A stretch of DNA of 64,000 nt from Trebonia sp036276115 (GTDB lineage: Bacteria; Actinomycetota; Actinomycetes; Streptosporangiales; Streptosporangiaceae), in NCBI GenBank assembly GCA_036276115.1, contig DATBEM010000121.1:18147-82146 (forward strand), written 5' to 3'. Under the pieces are notes generated by a model. It had not been told where the DNA came from. It saw only the letters and a program-made list of their open reading frames with translations, and made no database searches. Positions 1 to 8,594 of the stretch are shown here, one piece after another (position 1 is the stretch's first letter; each line of letters opens with the position of its first letter). The translations under genes and the position numbers were made by a program.

Positions 1-1049
1 AGGGCGGTGACCACGTCCAGGGCCGCCCCGCCTTGGTACATCCGCCCGGTCAGCGACTTGTGGCTGGTCACCGGGACGCCGCGCGGCCCGAAGACCTCGG
101 TGATGGCCCGGGCCTCGCTGCGGTCGTAGCCGGGGACGCCCATCGCGTCGGGGATCAGCAGGTCGACCTCGTCCGGCCGCAGGCCCGCCCGGTCCAGCGC
201 CATCCGCATCGACCGGGCGTACTGCTCGTGGCCCGGCTCGGCGCTGGCGTGGCGCCCGTCATGGGTGGTGCCCCAGCCCCCGATCTCGGCCGCGATCGCG
301 GGCGCGCCGCGGGCCAGGGCGTAGTCGAGGTCCTCGGCGATCAGCACGGCGCCGCCCTCGCCCGGCACGTAGCCGGACGCGGTGACGTCGAACGGCCGGT
401 AGGCCGTGCGCGGGTCGTCGTCGGTGCTCAGCATCCGGCTGGCGACCTGGCAGGCGAGCGCGTACGGGCTCAGGGGCGCCTCCAGGCCCCCGGCCAGCAC
501 GACCGACACCCCGCGGCGCAGCATCCGGGCCGCGTGGGCCAGGCTGTCGAGCCCGCCCGCGCCCTCGGACACCAGCACGTTGCTCGGCCCCTTGGCCTGG
601 TGCCGGATGGACAGCTGGCCCACGGTGGCGGCGTAGAACCAGGCGATCGACTGGTACGCGCCGACGGTGTGGGCGGGCTGGCTCCACAGCCGCTGCAGCT
701 CGCGCTGCCCGAACTGGTTGCCGCCCGACGAGCTGGCCATGACCACCGACACCTGGTACGGGTCGGCGTCGGCCAGGTTCAGGCCGGCCCCGGCCAGCGC
801 CTCCTCGGCGGCGGCGAACGCCATCTGCGTCCAGCGGTCGGTCTGGACGATGAGGCGCCCTTCCATGGTCGCGGCGATGTCGAGGTCGCGGACCTCCCCC
901 GCGATCCGCGTCGGGTAGCGGGCGGCGTCGAACGAGGTGATGGGGGCGAGCTGGCTGTCGCCGGCGGTGATGGTCGCCCAGTGCTCGTCGGCGCTCTTGC
1001 CGCTTGGCGCGATGACGCCGGCGCCGGTGATGACTGCCCGCGCGCTCAT
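1..1049 (-). CDS. Type II PKS KS-beta (chain length factor), 3' end outside window
   Basis: Partner subunit of the ketosynthase heterodimer, which in this family sets chain length in the cytoplasmic minimal PKS. The frame is open for 349 codons from ATG 1049 to the window edge and shows the ketosynthase fold motifs: MSARAVITGAGV at the start, EGGAVLIAEDL, and SHKSLTGR near the edge. The catalytic Cys is absent. The aligned motif reads VSEGAGGLDS, so Gly163 stands where most chain length factors carry Gln (SEQAGG). A GGAGG ribosome site lies 4 nt before the start. The gene is 73 nt downstream of KS-alpha instead of overlapping it. The assignment is firm; the effect of the Gln to Gly change on priming is unknown. 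Confidence 0.93.
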   Translation of the reverse strand, partial: MSARAVITGAGVIAPSGKSADEHWATITAGDSQLAPITSFDAARYPTRIAGEVRDLDIAATMEGRLIVQTDRWTQMAFAAAEEALAGAGLNLADADPYQVSVVMASSSGGNQFGQRELQRLWSQPAHTVGAYQSIAWFYAATVGQLSIRHQAKGPSNVLVSEGAGGLDSLAHAARMLRRGVSVVLAGGLEAPLSPYALACQVASRMLSTDDDPRTAYRPFDVTASGYVPGEGGAVLIAEDLDYALARGAPAIAAEIGGWGTTHDGRHASAEPGHEQYARSMRMALDRAGLRPDEVDLLIPDAMGVPGYDRSEARAITEVFGPRGVPVTSHKSLTGRMYQGGAALDVVTA

Positions 1050-1122
1050 GTGACCTCCTCGCAGGCGCTCGTCGGCCGCATTCGCGGGCGCACAGTGCTT
1101 CCTGATTCGCTCGCAGGCTCGC

Positions 1123-2391
1123 TCACCGGCTCAGCACGCCTTGCTTGCTGAAGATCATCGCCGACTGGAAGCCGCCGAACCCGCTGCCGACCGACAGCGC
1201 GACGTCCACCGGCACCTCGCGGGCGACGTTGGGCACGTAGTCCAGGTCGCACTCGGGATCGCGGTTGGCCCAGTTGGCGGTGGGCGGCACGATGTTGCCG
1301 TCCACCGCCAGCGCGCACGCCGCCATCTCGATCGCGCCGACCGCGCCGAGCGAGTGCCCGATCATCGACTTGATCGAGCTGACCGGGACCTGGTAAGCGG
1401 CCTGGCCGAGGGACCGCTTGAACGCGGCCGTCTCGTGCCGGTCGTTCTGCCGGGTGCCCGACCCGTGGGCGCAGATGTAGGAGACCTGCTCGGGGTTGAG
1501 CCGGGCCTGGGCCATGGCCGAGTCGATGGCCAGCGACATCTCCATCCCGTCGGGGCGCAGGCCGGTCATGTGGAAGCCGTTGCTGCGAGCGGCGTAGCCC
1601 GCGACCTCGCAGTAGATCCGCGCCCCGCGCCGGACCGCGTGGCTGAGCTCCTCCAAGATCAGCACCGCCCCGCCCTCGCCGAGCACGAAGCCCTTGCGGT
1701 CCCGGTCGAACGGGCGCGAGGCGTGGGCCGGGTCGTCGTTGTCGGGGGTGGTCGCCTTGATCGCGTCGAACGAGGCGCTGGTCACCGGGGACAGCGGCGA
1801 GTCCGAGGCGCCGGCGATCATCACGTCGGCCTCCCCGTCCTGCACCAGCTGGAAGGCGTAGCCGATCGCGTCGATGCCCGACGTGCACCCGGTCGAGACG
1901 ACCTGGGCCGGCCCGTGCAGCTCGTAGCGGGCGGCGATCTCGGCCGCCAGGGTGCTCGGGATCAGGGCCTCGTACAGGAACGGGCCGCCGTAGCGCGGGT
2001 CCACCAGCCAGTCGCGGCCCACGTCGCTCAGCACCACGTACTCCGACTCCAGGGCGGTGGTGCCGCCGACGGCCGAGCCCATGGCCACGCCCGTCCGGTC
2101 CGCGATCCCGCCGGCCAGCTCCAGCCCGCTGTCGGCCAGCGCCTCGGCCGCGGTGGCCAGGCCGAACTGGACGTAGCGGTCGCTGCGGCGGATCTCGCGG
2201 GCCGACAGGCCGGCCGCAACCGGGTCGAAGTCGCACTCGGCGGCGACCTGGGACCGGAACGGCGCCGGGTCGAACAAGGTGATCCGGCGGGTCGCGGTCC
2301 GGCCCTCGGTGATGCACTGCCAGAAGTCCTTGGCGGTGGCGCCGCCGGGGGCGACCACGCCAACGCCGGTGACCACGACGCGGCGGCTCAC
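1123..2391 (-). CDS. Type II PKS KS-alpha (beta-ketoacyl synthase)
   Basis: Condensing subunit of the minimal type II PKS, 422 aa as usual for the family. Catalytic Cys169 lies in STGCTSG. The His motifs are AHGSGT and KSMIGHSLGA, and RPFDRDRKGFVLGEG is typical of KS-alpha. The start is GTG 2391, whose GTGA overlaps the stop of the upstream cyclase-cupin gene; a longer frame upstream is only read-through of that gene in another phase. KS-beta follows 73 nt later, and ACP and cyclase genes precede it. It should extend an ACP-bound starter with malonyl units. In this cluster the starter may come from the divergent beta-branching operon (inference). Confidence 0.95.
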   Translation of the reverse strand: MSRRVVVTGVGVVAPGGATAKDFWQCITEGRTATRRITLFDPAPFRSQVAAECDFDPVAAGLSAREIRRSDRYVQFGLATAAEALADSGLELAGGIADRTGVAMGSAVGGTTALESEYVVLSDVGRDWLVDPRYGGPFLYEALIPSTLAAEIAARYELHGPAQVVSTGCTSGIDAIGYAFQLVQDGEADVMIAGASDSPLSPVTSASFDAIKATTPDNDDPAHASRPFDRDRKGFVLGEGGAVLILEELSHAVRRGARIYCEVAGYAARSNGFHMTGLRPDGMEMSLAIDSAMAQARLNPEQVSYICAHGSGTRQNDRHETAAFKRSLGQAAYQVPVSSIKSMIGHSLGAVGAIEMAACALAVDGNIVPPTANWANRDPECDLDYVPNVAREVPVDVALSVGSGFGGFQSAMIFSKQGVLSR

Positions 2392-3311
2392 GCCGTCCTC
2401 GCCGTGAGCGGGGCGCCCTGGGCGGCCATGAAGGCGGCGGCCTGCTCGGCCGTCTCGGTGTCGACGTGGCCCAGGTCGGGCCGCGGGGCCAGCGGCCCGA
2501 GCTGGAACACGGCCCGCACCAGCGTGCCGGAGGTGTTGCGGAGCCGGTGCCGGGTGCCGGCCGAGACCAGCAGGCCCTCGTCGGGCGACACGATCAAGGC
2601 CTCGCCATCCAGGTCGACGGTGAGCGTGCCCTCGGTGACGTAGAGGAACTCCTCGCTGTAGGGGTGGTAGTGCTCGGCGATGGCCTCGCCCGGCTGGAGC
2701 GTGGCCACGCCCATGAAGCCGGAGGTCGAGCCGACGGTCGCGGGTCCCAGGACGACCCGGATCTCCGCTCCCCGGCGGCGGTTGGGGGCCATGTCGTTCC
2801 AGGCCACCACCAGCGGGCGGCGCACCTGGTGGGCCGAGTGGGCCAGGGCGGCCGCCTGCCGCCGGGCCGCCTTCTCCACCTTCTCCTTGATGAGCTTCAT
2901 CTGGATGGGCGAGTTGTGGTTGAGCCGGGCGGTCATCTGCTCGTCGTCGACCGGGGCGGCCGGCTTCATGTGGAAGTCCTGGATCCAGGTCATCCGCGTG
3001 CCGCCGTCGGGGTCGTCGGCGTAGGACCAGTAGATGTTCATGTACTCGAACGGGCCGGTCTCCACCCGGTGGGCGAAGACCTCGCGGGCCGCCTGGTCCA
3101 TGGTGCGCTGGCTGACCCAGCTCCACACGGTGCCGTTCTCGTCCGGGTGCATGGTCAGCCGGAACGTGACCGTGTTGCCCTCGCGCTGGAGCACCTCGGC
3201 CGCGGCGTACTCCGAGTACAGCCCGGGCCAGGCCGGCACGTCGTTGGTCATGTCCCAGACGAGCTGGAACGGGGCGTCGATGACGATGCTCTGTTCAGTG
3301 TGGCCGGCCAT
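2388..3311 (-). CDS. Fused polyketide cyclase (SRPBCC) and cupin protein
   Basis: 307 aa with two domains. Residues about 5-150 are an aromatase/cyclase-type SRPBCC helix-grip fold (IVIDAPFQLVWDMTNDVPAWPG, split here as IVIDAPFQLVWDM and NDVPAWPG). Residues about 165-285 are a cupin with metal-type ligands in EHYHPYSEEFLYV and a late GTRHRLRN. In spore-pigment (whiE-like) and pentangular clusters these two activities are usually separate small proteins, so this is a fusion of neighbouring steps in first-ring or later-ring closure. The gene sits 1 nt after the ACP gene and overlaps KS-alpha by 4 nt, which implies tight coupling. The exact ring closed cannot be read from sequence. Confidence 0.88.
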   Translation of the reverse strand: MAGHTEQSIVIDAPFQLVWDMTNDVPAWPGLYSEYAAAEVLQREGNTVTFRLTMHPDENGTVWSWVSQRTMDQAAREVFAHRVETGPFEYMNIYWSYADDPDGGTRMTWIQDFHMKPAAPVDDEQMTARLNHNSPIQMKLIKEKVEKAARRQAAALAHSAHQVRRPLVVAWNDMAPNRRRGAEIRVVLGPATVGSTSGFMGVATLQPGEAIAEHYHPYSEEFLYVTEGTLTVDLDGEALIVSPDEGLLVSAGTRHRLRNTSGTLVRAVFQLGPLAPRPDLGHVDTETAEQAAAFMAAQGAPLTARTA

Positions 3312-3312
3312 G

Positions 3313-3567
3313 TCAGGCGCCTTCCCCGAGCCGCTCGACCACGTACCGCGTGATCTCGCCGAAGCTCATCTCAAGTGAGTCGTCAGGAATGAGGATGTCG
3401 AAGCGTTCCTTGATGGCTGCCTGGAGCTGCATCGTTGCCAGCGAGTCCAGTCCCAGTCCGGCCAGGGACATGTCCGGCGATTCGCCCGCGAGCGACGCCG
3501 GTATCCCGGCGGCGGCGCTGAGGATGCTGAGGAGCTCGTCCTGGGTCGCGGAGGCATGAGTGGTCAC
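3313..3567 (-). CDS. Type II PKS acyl carrier protein
   Basis: 84 aa single-domain carrier. The phosphopantetheine site is Ser42 in GLGLDSLATMQ. The start is GTG 3567, chosen because AAGGAG lies 9 nt upstream on the coding strand. It is placed between the biotin carboxylase gene (30 nt upstream) and the cyclase-cupin gene (1 nt downstream), so it is the carrier for the KS-alpha/KS-beta pair. It is distinct from the donor ACP and the tandem ACPs of the divergent operon. Confidence 0.95.
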   Translation of the reverse strand: MTTHASATQDELLSILSAAAGIPASLAGESPDMSLAGLGLDSLATMQLQAAIKERFDILIPDDSLEMSFGEITRYVVERLGEGA

Positions 3568-3597
3568 GTGCCCGCACTCCTTCTCTTGCTGTTGCGG

Positions 3598-4968
3598 TTA
3601 CTTACTGCTGGCAGCGGCGGCCGTCGCCTGGACGCGTTCGACCAGCGCGGTGCTATGGGCCGCCTTTCGGAACTCGGGGTCGGCGATGACTCGCCGCAGG
3701 AACGGGATCGTCGTGCGGACGCCCCGGCCGCTGATCGCGAACTCGGCCAGCGCGCGGTCCATCCGGTTGAGCGCCTGCTCCCGGTCCGGCGCCCACACGA
3801 TGACCTTGGCGATGAGCGAGTCGTAGTGCGGCCCGATCACGTAGCCGGTGGCCGCGTGCGTGTCCACCCGGGTGAACGGGCCGCCGGGCGGGTCGAAGGT
3901 CTCCAGGACGCCCGCCGAGGGGGCGAAGTCCCGGTCCGGGTCCTCGCCGTTGACGCGGCACTCGACCGCGACCCCGTGGGGCAGCACGCTGTCCTGGGCC
4001 AGGCTGAGCGGGTGGCCCGCCGCGACCAGGAGCTGCTGGCGGACCAGGTCGACGCCGGTGATGGCCTCGGTGACCGGGTGCTCGACCTGGATCCGGGCGT
4101 TGATCTCCATGAAGTAGAAGCGCTCGTCCTCGTCCACCAGGAACTCGAACGTGCCCACGCCGGTGTAGCCGACGGTGCCCGCCGCGTCCACCGCCGCCTT
4201 CGCCATCGTCGCCAGCACGTCCGGCGACAGGGCCGGGGCGGGGCCTTCCTCCAGCAGCTTCTGGTGCCGGCGCTGGACCGAGCAGTCCCGTGTGCCCAGG
4301 TGGATGCCGGTGCCGCGGGAGTCGAAGAGCACCTGCACCTCGACGTGGCGGGCGCGGGCGAGGTAGCGCTCCAGGTACACCCGCTCGTCGCCGAACACCG
4401 AGCGGGCGGCGGCGGTCGCCCGCCGGAAGCTGGCCGCCAGCTCGTCGGCCTCGGTCACCACCTCCATGCCCTTGCCCCCGCCGCCCGCGACGGCCTTGAT
4501 GATGACCGGGTAGCCGATCTCGGCCGCCACCGCCGTGGCCCGGGCGACGCTGGCGACCGGCTCGACGCTGCCGGGCAGCAGGGGCAGCCCGGCGTCCTGC
4601 ATCAGGCGGCGGGCGGTGGACTTGTCGCCCAGCGCCGCCAGGTGGCGCAGCTCCGGCCCGATGAAGACCAGGCCCACGTCGGCGCAGATCTCGGCGAAGT
4701 CGGGGTCCTCCGACAGGAAGCCGTAGCCCGGGTGGATGGCCTCGGCCCCGGTCTGCAGGGCGGCCTCGATGATCGCCGGGATGTTCTGGTAACTGCGCCG
4801 GGCCGGGGCCGGGCCGATGTGGACCAGCTCGTCGAAGTAGCGCTGCAGCCGGGCGTCCCGGTCGGCCGTCGAGTACACGCCGACGGAGCCGATGCCCATC
4901 TCGCGGCATGTCCGGGCCACCCGCAGCGCGATCTCGCCGCGGTTAGCGATAAGCACCTTGCTGAACAT
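3598..4968 (-). CDS. accC: Acetyl-CoA carboxylase, biotin carboxylase subunit
   Basis: 456 aa ATP-grasp enzyme that carboxylates biotin on BCCP. Visible motifs are MFSKVLIANRGEIALRV at the N-terminus, the glycine-rich ATP loop KAVAGGGGKGM, EVQVLFDSRG, and FMEINARIQVEHPVTE. Length is standard for bacterial AccC. ATG 4968 has an AAGGA site nearby; an in-frame upstream extension is not protein-like. With accB and the fused carboxyltransferase it forms a complete, cluster-dedicated malonyl-CoA supply. Confidence 0.95.
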   Translation of the reverse strand: MFSKVLIANRGEIALRVARTCREMGIGSVGVYSTADRDARLQRYFDELVHIGPAPARRSYQNIPAIIEAALQTGAEAIHPGYGFLSEDPDFAEICADVGLVFIGPELRHLAALGDKSTARRLMQDAGLPLLPGSVEPVASVARATAVAAEIGYPVIIKAVAGGGGKGMEVVTEADELAASFRRATAAARSVFGDERVYLERYLARARHVEVQVLFDSRGTGIHLGTRDCSVQRRHQKLLEEGPAPALSPDVLATMAKAAVDAAGTVGYTGVGTFEFLVDEDERFYFMEINARIQVEHPVTEAITGVDLVRQQLLVAAGHPLSLAQDSVLPHGVAVECRVNGEDPDRDFAPSAGVLETFDPPGGPFTRVDTHAATGYVIGPHYDSLIAKVIVWAPDREQALNRMDRALAEFAISGRGVRTTIPFLRRVIADPEFRKAAHSTALVERVQATAAAASSK

Positions 4969-4976
4969 GAGGGTCC

Positions 4977-5486
4977 TTACTCCCTGGCCTCGCCATCGGG
5001 GAGGGCCGGCACAAGCCGCAGGAGCGGCTGCCCGAACTCGACGGCCTGGCCGTTGTCCGCGAGGACCGCCGCCACGATGCCCGCGTGGTCGGCGGTGATG
5101 GGGTTGAAGAGCTTCATCGCCTCGATGATGGCGACGGTCTGGCCCGGGGCCACGGCCTCGCCGACCTCCACGAAGGGGGACGCCCCGGGCTCTTGCGCCC
5201 GGTAGAAGGTGCCGACCATGGGCGAGGTCACCAGCAGCCCGGCGTCGGCCTCGTCGGCCGACGGCTCGGCCGGGCTGGCCTCGGCCGGGACCGACGGGGC
5301 GGCTGTCGCCGACGGCGTCACCTTGGGCGCGCGCCCGGCCTGCTGCCACTCCACCTCGATGGACGCGTCGCCCGCGGCGATCCGCACCCGGCGCAGCGGC
5401 CCGGCGAGGCTGGCGGCCAGCGAGCGGGCGTGCTCCTGGAGCTCGGCCAGCTCGGGGTTGCGGGCGGCCGGCTCCGGCGGGGCCAT
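4977..5486 (-). CDS. accB: Acetyl-CoA carboxylase biotin carboxyl carrier protein
   Basis: 169 aa carrier. The N-terminal part is helical, followed by an Ala/Pro/Glu-rich hinge (about residues 55-85) and a C-terminal biotinyl domain. The biotinylated lysine is Lys125 in EAMKLFN, and TSPMVGTFYRA opens the domain. The gene abuts the carboxyltransferase stop exactly and precedes accC by 8 nt. It carries the carboxyl group from the biotin carboxylase to the carboxyltransferase. Confidence 0.95.
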   Translation of the reverse strand: MAPPEPAARNPELAELQEHARSLAASLAGPLRRVRIAAGDASIEVEWQQAGRAPKVTPSATAAPSVPAEASPAEPSADEADAGLLVTSPMVGTFYRAQEPGASPFVEVGEAVAPGQTVAIIEAMKLFNPITADHAGIVAAVLADNGQAVEFGQPLLRLVPALPDGEARE

Positions 5487-7205
5487 CTAGACCGCCGCCG
5501 CTTCGGGAACCAGGACGCGGGTGATGATCGCGCTGGTGCCGAAGGAGCGGTAGCGCTCCCGGCGCCGGCGGACCAGGGCGTCGCCCGCGGTGCCGCGCAG
5601 CTCGGCGACCACCCGCGCCACCGCCTGGCCCAGCCCGGCCACCATGGCCTGCGGGTCGGCCGCGGCGCCCCCGGCCGGCTCGGGCACGACGCCGTCCACC
5701 AGCCCCAGGCCCAGCAGCTCGCGGGCGGTGATGCGCAGCGCCCGGGCGGCGGCCGGGGCCGACGCGGCGTCGCCCCACAAGATCGCCGAGCAGCCCTCGG
5801 GGCTGATGACCGAGTAGGTCGACCGCTCCAGCATCAGCACCCGGTCGGCCACCGCCAGCGCGAGCGCCCCGCCGCTGCCGCCCTCGCCGGTCACGACCGT
5901 GACCACCGGGGTGCGCAGGCCGAACATGCCCAGGATGCTGTCGGCGATCGCGCCCGCCTGGCCGCCCGCCTCCGCCTCCAGGCCGGGGAAGGCACCCGGG
6001 GTGTCCACGATCGTGACGATGGGGATGGCCAGCGTCGCGGCCAGCCGCATGACCCGCAGCGCCTTGCGGTACCCGCTGGGCAGCGGCATGCCGAAGTTCC
6101 GGGCCACTAGCTCCTTGGTGTCGTGCCCCTTCTGCTGGCCGATGACGGCGACGGGCTCGCCCTCCAGCAGCGCGAAGCCGGCCACGACCGACGGGCAGTC
6201 GGTCCCGGCCCGGTCCCCGTGCAGCTCGACGAACCCCGAGAACGCGCCGGCCAGGTAGTCCAGCGTGGTCGGGCGGCCGCTGCCGCGGGCGGCGCCCACC
6301 ACCTGCCAGGCATCGACCTCATCCAGCCGCGCCGGGTCGGTGATGATCGTGGCGTCCAGGGCGGGGCGGCGCCGGACGCGGGGCGCGCCCCGCCCGGGGG
6401 CGGCCGCGCCGGTGGCGGCCAGCAGCCGGGCCAGCCAGCCCGGCAGGGCCGCGCGCGACTGGACCGCGTCGACCTGCCCGTGCGCGAGCAGGAAGTCAGC
6501 CGTCTGGAAGTCGGCCGGGAGCTTTTGCCGGATGGTCTGCTCGATGACCCGCGGGCCGGCGAAGCCCATCCGGGCGCCCTGCTCCATCACCACGACGTCG
6601 CAGTTCGTGGCGAAGGAGGCCGCCACCCCGCCGTAGGTCGGGTCGGTGACCACGCTGACGGTGAGCAGCCCGGCGTCCTTGAGGGTGGCGATGGCCTGGC
6701 TGACCTTGGCCATCTGGAGCAGCGCGAGCACGCCCTCCTGCATCCGCGCCCCGCCCGAGGCGGTGACGACGATGAACGGGATGCGGCGGTGCAGGGCGGT
6801 CTCGGCGGTCAGGGTGATCATCTCGCCGACCGCGCTGCCCAGGCTCCCGCCCATGAAGCGGAAGTCCATGGCCGCGATGGCAACCGGGCAGCCCCCGATC
6901 CGGGCCGTCCCGGCCAGGACCGCGTCGTCGAGGCCGGTGGCGGCGCGGGCCTTGGCCAGCCGCCCTGCGTACGGCTTGGAATCAGTGAAGGCGAGGGCGT
7001 CGGTGGCCACCACGCTGACGTTCATCGGGGCGAAGCTGCCCTCGTCGGTGAGGGTGGCTATGCGGTCCTGCGCGGTCATCGGCTGGTGGTGCCCGCACTC
7101 GTGGCAGACGTTGAGCGCGCGGGCCAGCTTCTTGCCGTAGTGCAGCGTGCCGCAGCGGCCGCAGCGGACCCAGTCCGGCCGGGGCGCGGAGCAGGGCGCG
7201 CTCAC
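5487..7205 (-). CDS. Fused acetyl-CoA carboxyltransferase beta-alpha (AccD-AccA type)
   Basis: 572 aa. The N-terminal half is the beta subunit with a zinc ribbon, CGRC near residue 15 and CHEC about 18 residues later. Crotonase-like loops follow, with GGSLGSAVGEM and TASGGARMQEG. After a basic linker (about residues 260-290) comes the alpha subunit with a FSGFVELHGDR motif, VDTPGAFPG and GEGGSGGALAL. Starting at GTG 7205 gives a GTGA overlap with the upstream cyclase gene; an in-frame upstream extension is less likely. Fused carboxyltransferases are known from several actinomycete PKS clusters. It transfers carboxylate from biotin to acetyl-CoA. Confidence 0.92.
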   Translation of the reverse strand: MSAPCSAPRPDWVRCGRCGTLHYGKKLARALNVCHECGHHQPMTAQDRIATLTDEGSFAPMNVSVVATDALAFTDSKPYAGRLAKARAATGLDDAVLAGTARIGGCPVAIAAMDFRFMGGSLGSAVGEMITLTAETALHRRIPFIVVTASGGARMQEGVLALLQMAKVSQAIATLKDAGLLTVSVVTDPTYGGVAASFATNCDVVVMEQGARMGFAGPRVIEQTIRQKLPADFQTADFLLAHGQVDAVQSRAALPGWLARLLAATGAAAPGRGAPRVRRRPALDATIITDPARLDEVDAWQVVGAARGSGRPTTLDYLAGAFSGFVELHGDRAGTDCPSVVAGFALLEGEPVAVIGQQKGHDTKELVARNFGMPLPSGYRKALRVMRLAATLAIPIVTIVDTPGAFPGLEAEAGGQAGAIADSILGMFGLRTPVVTVVTGEGGSGGALALAVADRVLMLERSTYSVISPEGCSAILWGDAASAPAAARALRITARELLGLGLVDGVVPEPAGGAAADPQAMVAGLGQAVARVVAELRGTAGDALVRRRRERYRSFGTSAIITRVLVPEAAAV

Positions 7206-7537
7206 CGTTCGCCGACCGGCTGCGGCCGCCACTCGTAGAAGCAGCTCGCCTGGGCGTCCTGGGGGGACTTCCAGGTTGGCAGGTAAGGCGAGATGTAATC
7301 ACTCAGCCGGGCGCTGACCCGGGCGAACTCCTGGTGCCCGCGCGCGGTCTCGACCGCCTCGGCGCCGGGCGCGGCGGTCTCCAGGAGGTGCACGTAAAGG
7401 TCGCCGAGCCGGTATAGCGCCCGGTGGGTGACGCCCGCGATCCGGGGGAGCTCCGTATTATCGGACTCCGCCCAGATCGCGGCCACCTCGCGCTCCGCGT
7501 CGGGCAGGATCCTCGCGACGATCAGTGACCTGTTCAT
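7202..7537 (-). CDS. TcmI-family polyketide cyclase
   Basis: 111 aa ferredoxin-fold type II polyketide cyclase. MNRSLIVARILPDAE opens the protein, GVTHRALYRLGDLYVHL is the family-typical strand-helix region, and the C-terminus reads ASCFYEWRP. Such enzymes close late rings in tetracenomycin and pentangular pathways. The start is ATG 7537; ten further in-frame codons upstream lack family character. The gene overlaps the carboxyltransferase by 4 nt. A CTCACGAC box lies 31 nt before the start codon, so this may be the first gene of a transcript running through KS-beta. Confidence 0.9.
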   Translation of the reverse strand: MNRSLIVARILPDAEREVAAIWAESDNTELPRIAGVTHRALYRLGDLYVHLLETAAPGAEAVETARGHQEFARVSARLSDYISPYLPTWKSPQDAQASCFYEWRPQPVGER

Positions 7538-7568
7538 GCCTCTAGACAACCGCTGGGCGAGTCCCACG

Positions 7569-7576
7569 GTCGTGAG
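7569..7576 (-). promoter_or_regulatory. CTCACGAC box upstream of the TcmI-like cyclase
   Basis: In gene orientation CTCACGAC is followed by 19 nt, a weak -10-like hexamer TTGTCT, 6 nt, then ATG 7537. The same 19-nt spacing recurs at 10259-10266 and 10318-10325. It may be a regulator box or an unusual -35 element for the polyketide genes. Confidence 0.5.
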
Positions 7577-7632
7577 ACGGTCGTCCCGGGCCGGTGAGGA
7601 ACTCCGCCCGGACCAGCGGTGCTAGGGCGGGA

Positions 7633-8568
7633 CTACACCGAGGACGCGGTGGGCGCCTGCTGTGCCAGCCGCTCCGCCAGGTCGGCCACCTTTTGCTGGA
7701 AGGCCAGGTCGATGAGGTTGTCCGGCACCTTCCCAGGCTTGCCCTTCATGTCGATGAACTCGCCGTTGGTGGCGGCCGGGTTGGCCGCGGCGGCCAGGCG
7801 CACGACGACCTGGGCCGCCTTCTGCGCGTCGCCGCGCTTCTGGAACCAGCGCGCCAGCGGGTAGAAGTACTTCCAGGACGGCACCACTTCGACCGTCAGG
7901 CCCTGGGTCATCCGGGTCCAGGCGGTGCCCGGGTTGACCGCGGTGACCGTGATCCGGGTGCTGCCCAGCTCGCGCGGCAGCCCGAGCGCCCACGCGGTGA
8001 GCAGGAGCTTGGCCCGCGCGTGGGCCTCGATCCCGACGTAGCTCCCGCTGGCGTCCAGGTTATCCGTGAGGTCCCCGTGGACCTGCTGCTTGAGCCAGCT
8101 GAGCTGGGAGGTGACCACGACGATGCGGGGCTGGGGCGCCGCCGCCAGCAGGGGGAGCAGGGACTTGGTGACCACGTAGGGGGCCAGGAAGTTCAGCGCC
8201 AGCGTCGCCTCATAGCCGTCGGGGGTGAGCGTGCGCTGGGGGAAGATGCCGCCGACGTTGTCGACCAGCACGTCCAGGCACTCGCCGAGGCCGAGGGAGC
8301 CCAGCCGCTCGGCCACCGCGGCCGCGGCCTGCCGGTCGCCGCCGACGGTCGAGTGATCGGCCGCGATGAAGTAGGCCCGCCCGCCGCCCGCGGCCGAGAT
8401 CGAGGAGGCGGCGGCCTCGCCTCTGGCCTGATTGCGCCCGGTGATTAGGACCGTATAGCCCTGGGCAGCCAGGCCGAGGGCCGTGTGGTAGCCAATGCCT
8501 TCTGTGGCGCCCGTGATCAATGCGACCTGAGATCGGCGGCCGTTACTATCCGTGGGTGTGTCGCTCAT
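7633..8568 (-). CDS. Short-chain dehydrogenase-like protein with His at the catalytic Tyr position
   Basis: 311 aa, retinol dehydrogenase-like SDR. The nucleotide-binding motif is TGATEGIGYHT (residues 19-29), followed by DVLVDNVGG in place of NNAG and TSQLSW carrying the active-site Ser. The YxxxK motif reads HARAK (His183, Lys187), so the usual catalytic Tyr is replaced. ATG 8568 has a nearby AAGGA. It is the first gene of the minus operon, 95 nt before the TcmI-like cyclase. A role as ketoreductase is uncertain; a cyclase-like or altered redox role is possible. Confidence 0.82.
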   Translation of the reverse strand: MSDTPTDSNGRRSQVALITGATEGIGYHTALGLAAQGYTVLITGRNQARGEAAASSISAAGGGRAYFIAADHSTVGGDRQAAAAVAERLGSLGLGECLDVLVDNVGGIFPQRTLTPDGYEATLALNFLAPYVVTKSLLPLLAAAPQPRIVVVTSQLSWLKQQVHGDLTDNLDASGSYVGIEAHARAKLLLTAWALGLPRELGSTRITVTAVNPGTAWTRMTQGLTVEVVPSWKYFYPLARWFQKRGDAQKAAQVVVRLAAAANPAATNGEFIDMKGKPGKVPDNLIDLAFQQKVADLAERLAQQAPTASSV

Positions 8569-8594
8569 CGTTCCTTGCCTGTCCGCTCGGAGCC

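Noticed and set aside
33..1151. Long plus-strand ORF opposite KS-beta
   Set aside because: Its product is Arg/Gly/His-rich with no domain, and it mirrors the KS-beta frame; this is the normal GC-rich antisense shadow.
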